DNA of 64,000 nt from Schizophyllum amplum (taxonomy: Eukaryota > Basidiomycota > Agaricomycetes > Agaricales > Schizophyllaceae): positions 62,001 through 126,000 of the forward strand of contig VDMD01000074.1 in the NCBI GenBank assembly GCA_007026445.1, written 5' to 3'. The translations under genes were made by a program, and so were the position numbers. Shown here piece by piece: positions 59,299-64,000 of this stretch; within the stretch, counting starts at the first letter, position 1; the number at the start of each line of letters is the position of its first letter. A model generated the notes under the pieces. The model worked only from the letters and a program-made list of their open reading frames with translations, made no database searches and was not told the origin of the DNA.

Positions 59299-60024
59299 TG
59301 CGTACCCCGTCAGTCGTGCATGGCTATGTTTACACGACAATCAGAGAGATGATACCGACGTCCATGGCCCCCAATTCGGTAGATCCAACCTTGATCTATG
59401 TGATCACGATTTGCTACATGTCCGAGTGGTTTTTCGAGCGGCGCGGTATCGCTAACGGTGTCATGACCGCCGGTGAGTCGCATTATTGACATGCCTCTGC
59501 GTGCGGTCGTCTCACGATGGGGGTCCTTTCGGACCGGTTCAACCCTGGGGTGCGCCTTCGTTCTCTGGGGAGTGCTTTCTCGTACGTTTACGGGCCTCAT
59601 TGCGTTCGGTATTGTATACGAGGTGTTTTTAAACGGATGATCGACATTGTGGACAGGATTTATCCGGCCTATTGCCAGTAAGCAGCACTATGAGATTCAG
59701 CTTAATACAGCGAGTGTACCTCATGTATTCACAGAACAGAACCCAAACTTGTCGACGACGCTCTTCGGCTGGTTGCTCCTTACGCGAGGATTAGGCAGCA
59801 TGCTCTCGACGCCGATTTCGACAGCGCTTGAGACGCCCGCGTCCTCAAACAACACCGCAAGCTCGCTCGCGGCGCTTGAGCTAGGTTTCCGAGTTGCGGG
59901 TGGGCGATTTGAGAACATGATCGTGTACACGGGGACATGTTTTGCAGGCACTGCCGTGGTAGCCATTGTGGGTTGGGGTGCAGAAGTCAGGAAACGGCTT
60001 CGAGCGACTGTCTCTGCCCAGTGA
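59299..60024 (+). pseudogene. Broken partial copy of the MFS transporter
   Basis: One exon reads DPTLIYVITICYMSEWFFER, RGIANGVMTAG, matching MSQWFLDRRGLANGVMFAGS of the gene at 49659. It then jumps straight to GVLSDRFNPG, AFVLWGVLSRTFTGLIAFG, WTGFIRPIAS and LLLTRGLGSMLSTPISTALE, ending GWGAEVRKRLRATVSAQ and a TGA at 60022-60024. The N-terminal helices, the central loop region and about a dozen residues after DRF are missing, and the pieces lie in different frames without proper splice sites between some of them. Orientation is opposite to the intact gene. It is a truncated, inactivated duplicate. Confidence 0.8.
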
Positions 60025-60826
60025 TGAAATCGTGTACTCATCGGTAGTAGTGGCGCGGGGCGCCAGTCCCCGCCACTGATCGACGCACATCGCACGCACA
60101 TGCATATTCCCTTCACAATTGATCTTTTGTTGGCTAACGTGGGCAGATATAATGTACACGTCGGACAGTGTTCAACGTTGAACATAGGGTCGAAGCCCCA
60201 CTGGGTCCTACTCTTATAGATTTCTGTCCGTGCTCTGCTCAAAAGATATCTGCAAGGAGGTACAGGATAAATAGTTGACAACCACGCACAGTATCGATAA
60301 ACGCTCGAGCGGTATGCATGTTTCGATGCTTTGGGCACTAGGATGCCCACCGGCAACTTCCGGAAATGTTGATATTATGTCATACTTGATGCATAATAAT
60401 TGGATGATCGCCGGTCGGCTCTCGATGCCTCTCGCCGTCAGTACTTATGAAGCTTGAAGCCTTCGGAGAGTCCGTATCCATCTGAGCCAGTGCCCGCCAG
60501 TGCCCGTCATTCGCTGAACTATGGAACTATCTTGGAACCAGGTAACACCGTCCTCCATCAGGCCCGCGGATGAGCTGTCTCGACTCTCAATGCTCATTGG
60601 TAAGCATCAACTCAGTGCCAAAATCGGCAAACTTACCCTGGACTTACCTACCAGACGGAAGACAGCCGTCCAAGCCTTGTGGTCCTTGTATAGGTCCATG
60701 GTGGTCCGCCAGTGGTCACTGTCCTCGTCTGGACGACCCTCGGGATCCCACCCGTCCTCGTCCTTGCCTTAAAAGTGGGATACCTGGCTCTTTCTACCAT
60801 TCTGACGAGCTTCTACATTCACTACA
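60025..60826. other. Intergenic upstream of NmrA copy 2
   Basis: No gene recognised. Confidence 0.45.
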
Positions 60827-62148
60827 ATGTCGCGCATCGCCACTGTTTCCTTGCTACCAGCCTCCAAGGTACTGTATAGCAACGCCAGCCCAATCCAAAC
60901 CAGTGGATTTGCTTCGGATCCGAGAGTCTTTTCTTACGCTTCTTCAGGCTCTTCTGTCGTTCGCGCCCTGCTCAAGACGGCACCTTCACGGTCCGTGCGG
61001 TGACGCGGGATGTCAGCAGCGATTCCGCTCGCGCTCTCTCCGGCCTCGGCTGTCAAGTTGTCGGGGCCACGATGGACGACAAGGACGCTGTCAGCAAAGC
61101 CGTCGCCGGCGCCGAATGTGTCGCTCTTGTACGCCGCTCATCATTCACTGTATAAAGGTCTCCGCTCAATATTACACAGATTACACTTCCCAGCTGGAAA
61201 GGCATACCCGAGTTGACGCAGGGCATCAATGTCATTGACGCCAGCAAGGCAGCCGGGGGTCAAGTTCATTTCTTTCAGGTTCGTATGGTGTGCGTTATAC
61301 ATGTTATCGCCCTCAGTGACACTCTACCTTTGCCTCAGTACGCTCCCCAGTCTACGGGACATGTCAAACGGGAAATATACGAATGCGAACCACTTCGACG
61401 GTTTGTACATCGCTTCTGCCGTCAGCGCAATGCTCTAACACAAATTCCTTCAGACAAGGCTGCTATTCAGAAGCATCTTGAGGCCTCTCAAATCCCTTAC
61501 GCGTGCATCTCTCCCGGGAACTTTCTAGAGAATGTGATGCCCGGGTACGTCGACACCCTCCACTTGTTTGCGGCCCCATTGACATGTCTTCAGTCGGCAG
61601 CCAACGTTTCCTTTCGTGAAGACTGAGACCGGGTATTTGATGAACACGTTCGAGCGACCCGGAACCGTCCTCATTCAGACCTGGATTGGCCGGGACATGG
61701 GGCCCGCTGTCACCGCGCTTCTTACGCAGTATACGACGCGTCTGGCCGAGATCAACAAGCAGACGTTCGTCCTTGGCTCCGCGCGTACTACTGCCGAGGA
61801 ATCAGCTGCAGAGCTCGCTAAAGGTGAGCGTACTTAGTGAAGCGCTTGTGAACCTGTATTGAAGCGCTTTCAGGACTGGGAAAGCCCGTTGAAGTCAAGC
61901 ACCTCGGCAAAGCTGGCTTTCCGCCCATCGCTGACATGGTGAGTCTTCTCATCATCTGGCCTACAGCTCTCAAGCCGGGCGTTCGTACTCGCGCATTCTC
62001 ATTACTTGGCCAGTTCGATTGCTCGGCTGAGCATGACTGGTTTCCTAACGTCAAGATTCCTGACCCGCGCCTGAAGGCGCTCGGAGTCGAGGTCGGCACT
62101 ATTGAAGAGTTTGCCGCAACTGTCTTGAAGCCGAGCATCGAGGCGTGA
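60827..62148 (+). CDS. NmrA-like NAD(P)-binding protein, copy 2, with 5' indels
   Basis: Exon order mirrors copy 1 at 181-1792. The 3' exons are intact: MSNGKYTNANHFD, DKAAIQKHLEASQIPYACIS, PGNFLENVMP, KTETGYLMNTFERPGTVLIQ, TWIGRDMGPAVTALLTQYTT, LGKPVEVKHLGKAGFPP, FAATVLKPSIEA, stop at 62146-62148. In the 5' part three single-base differences from copy 1 break the frame: one base missing at about 60845 (in the strand/glycine-loop codons TVF.AT), one at about 60975 (LLK|DGTF), and one extra G at about 61256 (AAG|VKF). An intron absent from copy 1 follows LAKG. Either an early pseudogene or an intact gene with assembly errors; the nucleotide-binding segment is the part affected. Confidence 0.65.
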
Positions 62149-63185
62149 ACTTGGTCGCATATGTCGCGCAAGCGTATCTTTGTCTATATCTATCAAACTG
62201 TATCTATATCTGCATTTTTGACAATCAAGCTAGCCCTACGCAGCGTAAGCGCACCGGAGTCCTTGTCATGCGGATCCTCAATTCGAGGAACAGATATATT
62301 AATATATTATTTTTGTGGACTTTACGGGTGGTGGGCGGCAGCACCAAAGCATGTAAGGCTGACACGACTGGCACCAAATACTATGGAACATCTTCCCCTG
62401 CCAGCTACCACGGGGGACCAAGTTGTCCTTGCAAAGTCTGAATGAGACCCCTTCGAGTTGAACTTCGAGGGCACGTGCCCGTGAGACCAAACGCCGGGAG
62501 TTTAATTTCCTTTTGGGCTCATGTTGCCCTTGTTCTCGACTATCACAAAACGCTTCCGACTGTTTCGACTGCCGACTGAACAGTGAATCGACGGAATGGC
62601 GCATACGTGTTGTGATCTCGCGCGGGGAGTCTTACGCAGAAAGCGTTGCCATCGCTTCTTTTGTTATGCGCAGGTCCGAGGAAACAATAAGACGGGATCG
62701 GGTTGCGATCTTTGGGCCACATAATAACTTGAGGCTTCGGTGGGGGCGTGCAGCTCCGGGCGACGTCACACTCTACGGGAAGATCCTTTTGTTTGGCGCC
62801 CGTTCTACAATAGTCCAGTGCTATAGCAGGTGCGCGTGCCTTTGTATTCCATCAGCCGCCCGAAGCCTTCGCAACCATCGCCTGCTTTATAACATCCAGC
62901 GGGGGAGTCAAATACCCGCCACAACCGGAGCCACTTTCTCTTTATGCCAGCGCCATATAAATCCATGTCAGCGCAGACCATGGTCGAGCGCCGGTCGTCC
63001 ACTAAACGAGCCAGAATGGCGCACGCCACGAAGAGTCGCAAAGGCTGTCCGTGCTTCAATCCGCAACCGCCCGACGCTATCACGAACTGTGCGAAGAGGG
63101 CAGGGATAGAGGACTTGATTTACAAAGTGCGTGGTCGCAGACTTGGCTAGAGCCGACCTTCTGACGCGGGACGCAGGAGCATTCT
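62149..63185. other. Intergenic, AT-rich then mixed
   Basis: The first 150 bp are AT-rich with repeated CTATATC/TATCT units, fitting a 3' UTR. The rest shows no supported gene. Confidence 0.45.
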
Positions 63186-64000
63186 ATGCCCTTGCGAGAG
63201 GTGTACAGACTGCTGTTCCTCGTACCTCGCGACGACGAAAATCTGCGATTTTATAACAAGACGGCGGACGAATCCAGATGCTTGCTATGGGCGATCTGCA
63301 CGCAGTGCGTTCCTTCCCATCCTTACTTATAAAGTGCTCATCATCTGTCTCCCCTCTAGCCCACTTGTCGACGCCAGATTCACGTATCCCGCTATGCTGG
63401 GCTCTATTGCTGAGCAAACCTTTCACTATGGGATCAAGCCTCTCCAGCACTGGGCTATGGACGCTATACACATCATCACCCGCCCGCCTAGCACGTACTC
63501 CGGACCTGCCCCGTCGATGCGATGGCCTACCTGTCCCGAGCCGCACTGGCGTATTACGAGCCTCCCTCCTCGACCTCATCACGGACCACTGGATCAACCG
63601 CCTGCTCCTGCCCCAGTCCCCGCACGCTCTCCCTCCAGAGGACGCTATCGTATACGGCGAGCATACGAGTCAGCTCATGCTGCAAGCGGCCGCCTCTTAC
63701 GCGTATATGATACGCGACCTCCCTACGATAGCCGCGGACGTCAAAGCCCGCGCCATCCGCCCCAAAGCCTCCGCTCAACGGGATCCTGCAGCGACACGTG
63801 CTCGCTGGGTACAAGTCCCTGAGCGTCGTAGCGGCGCGTCTGCGCGCCGCGCCACCGCCCTATCTCGCGCCGAGGAATGCACCGAAGAGGAGCACTGGAA
63901 GTGCGAGCGCGTGTGGGGCGCGCCTGGCACGCAGTCGCTGGCGACATGAACGTGGACGTCATCAATCGGACTCGCTACGGCGCAGGCAATCCTGCGCCGC
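63186..64000 (+). CDS. Unrecognised gene, possibly BTB-like, cut by the right edge
   Basis: An ATG at 63186 opens MPLREVYRLLFLVPRDDENL and continues RFYNKTADESRCLLWAICTQ, then a possible donor. After an acceptor at about 63359 comes DARFTYPAMLGSIAEQTFHY and GIKPLQHWAMDAIH, helical and Trp/His-rich, resembling the C-terminal helices of basidiomycete BTB-domain proteins, but not firmly. Further right, SLLDLITDHWINRLLLPQS, PHALPPEDAIVYGEH and HVLAGYKSLSVVAARLRA appear in alternating frames, so introns or small indels intervene. No stop can be assigned with confidence within the window. Product unknown. Confidence 0.35.

Noticed and set aside
1..64000. CRISPR arrays, rRNA or tRNA genes
   Set aside because: I saw no repeat-spacer pattern and no convincing tRNA A/B boxes or cloverleaf; GGTTCGA-like matches near 42570 and 51894 lack the rest of a tRNA.

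Overview
The window is from a basidiomycete fungus, almost certainly an Agaricomycete. Genes are split by many short introns (about 45-70 nt, GTRNGT...YAG), spacing is tight, and the coding sequence is GC-rich. It also carries fungal-type FunK1 kinases, a Zn2Cys6 regulator, a Cre1/CreA zinc-finger protein and F-box proteins with long helical/LRR-like tails. Exon structures below were built by eye from splice motifs, reading frame and paralogue comparison. Names come from recognised family motifs, not from a search.

Layout. 0-8 kb: an NmrA-like NAD(P)-binding gene (minus), a stretch of decayed sequence, then a head-to-head pair, ISD11 (mitochondrial Fe-S assembly, minus) and a Zn2Cys6 transcription factor (plus). 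8-9.3 kb: a non-coding element with two 116-bp, nearly identical terminal inverted repeats, each bordered by a hairpin. 9.9-14.1 kb: two tandem arrestin-like genes. 14.4-16.9 kb: a small CsbD/Hmp1-type gene divergent from a queuosine-salvage gene (QNG1). 17-21 kb: two convergent F-box-type genes, one with an in-frame stop. 23.3-27.5 kb: cre1.

28-50 kb is the distinctive region. It holds four copies of a basidiomycete kinase-like gene with an N-terminal membrane segment (K1 minus; K2-K4 plus in tandem), an O-methyltransferase, an NTA1-type amidase, and two tandem FunK1 kinases. That makes six kinase-like genes of two families in about 21 kb.

49.6-64 kb: an MFS monocarboxylate-type transporter, AVL9 (late secretory pathway), a secreted conserved protein head-to-head with AVL9, a MAP kinase kinase of the Ste7/Fuz7 type, a broken partial copy of the MFS gene, a second and indel-bearing NmrA-like gene, and an unrecognised gene cut by the right edge.

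The genes do not form one pathway. Housekeeping genes (ISD11, QNG1, NTA1, AVL9, cre1, MAPKK) are interleaved with young tandem or dispersed duplicates (arrestin, F-box, K family, FunK1, MFS, NmrA). Several genes (arrestin A, cre1, NmrA copy 2, possibly MAPKK) need one- or two-base corrections to keep frame, several of them in C or G runs. Assembly indels are therefore a real possibility and limit any pseudogene call.
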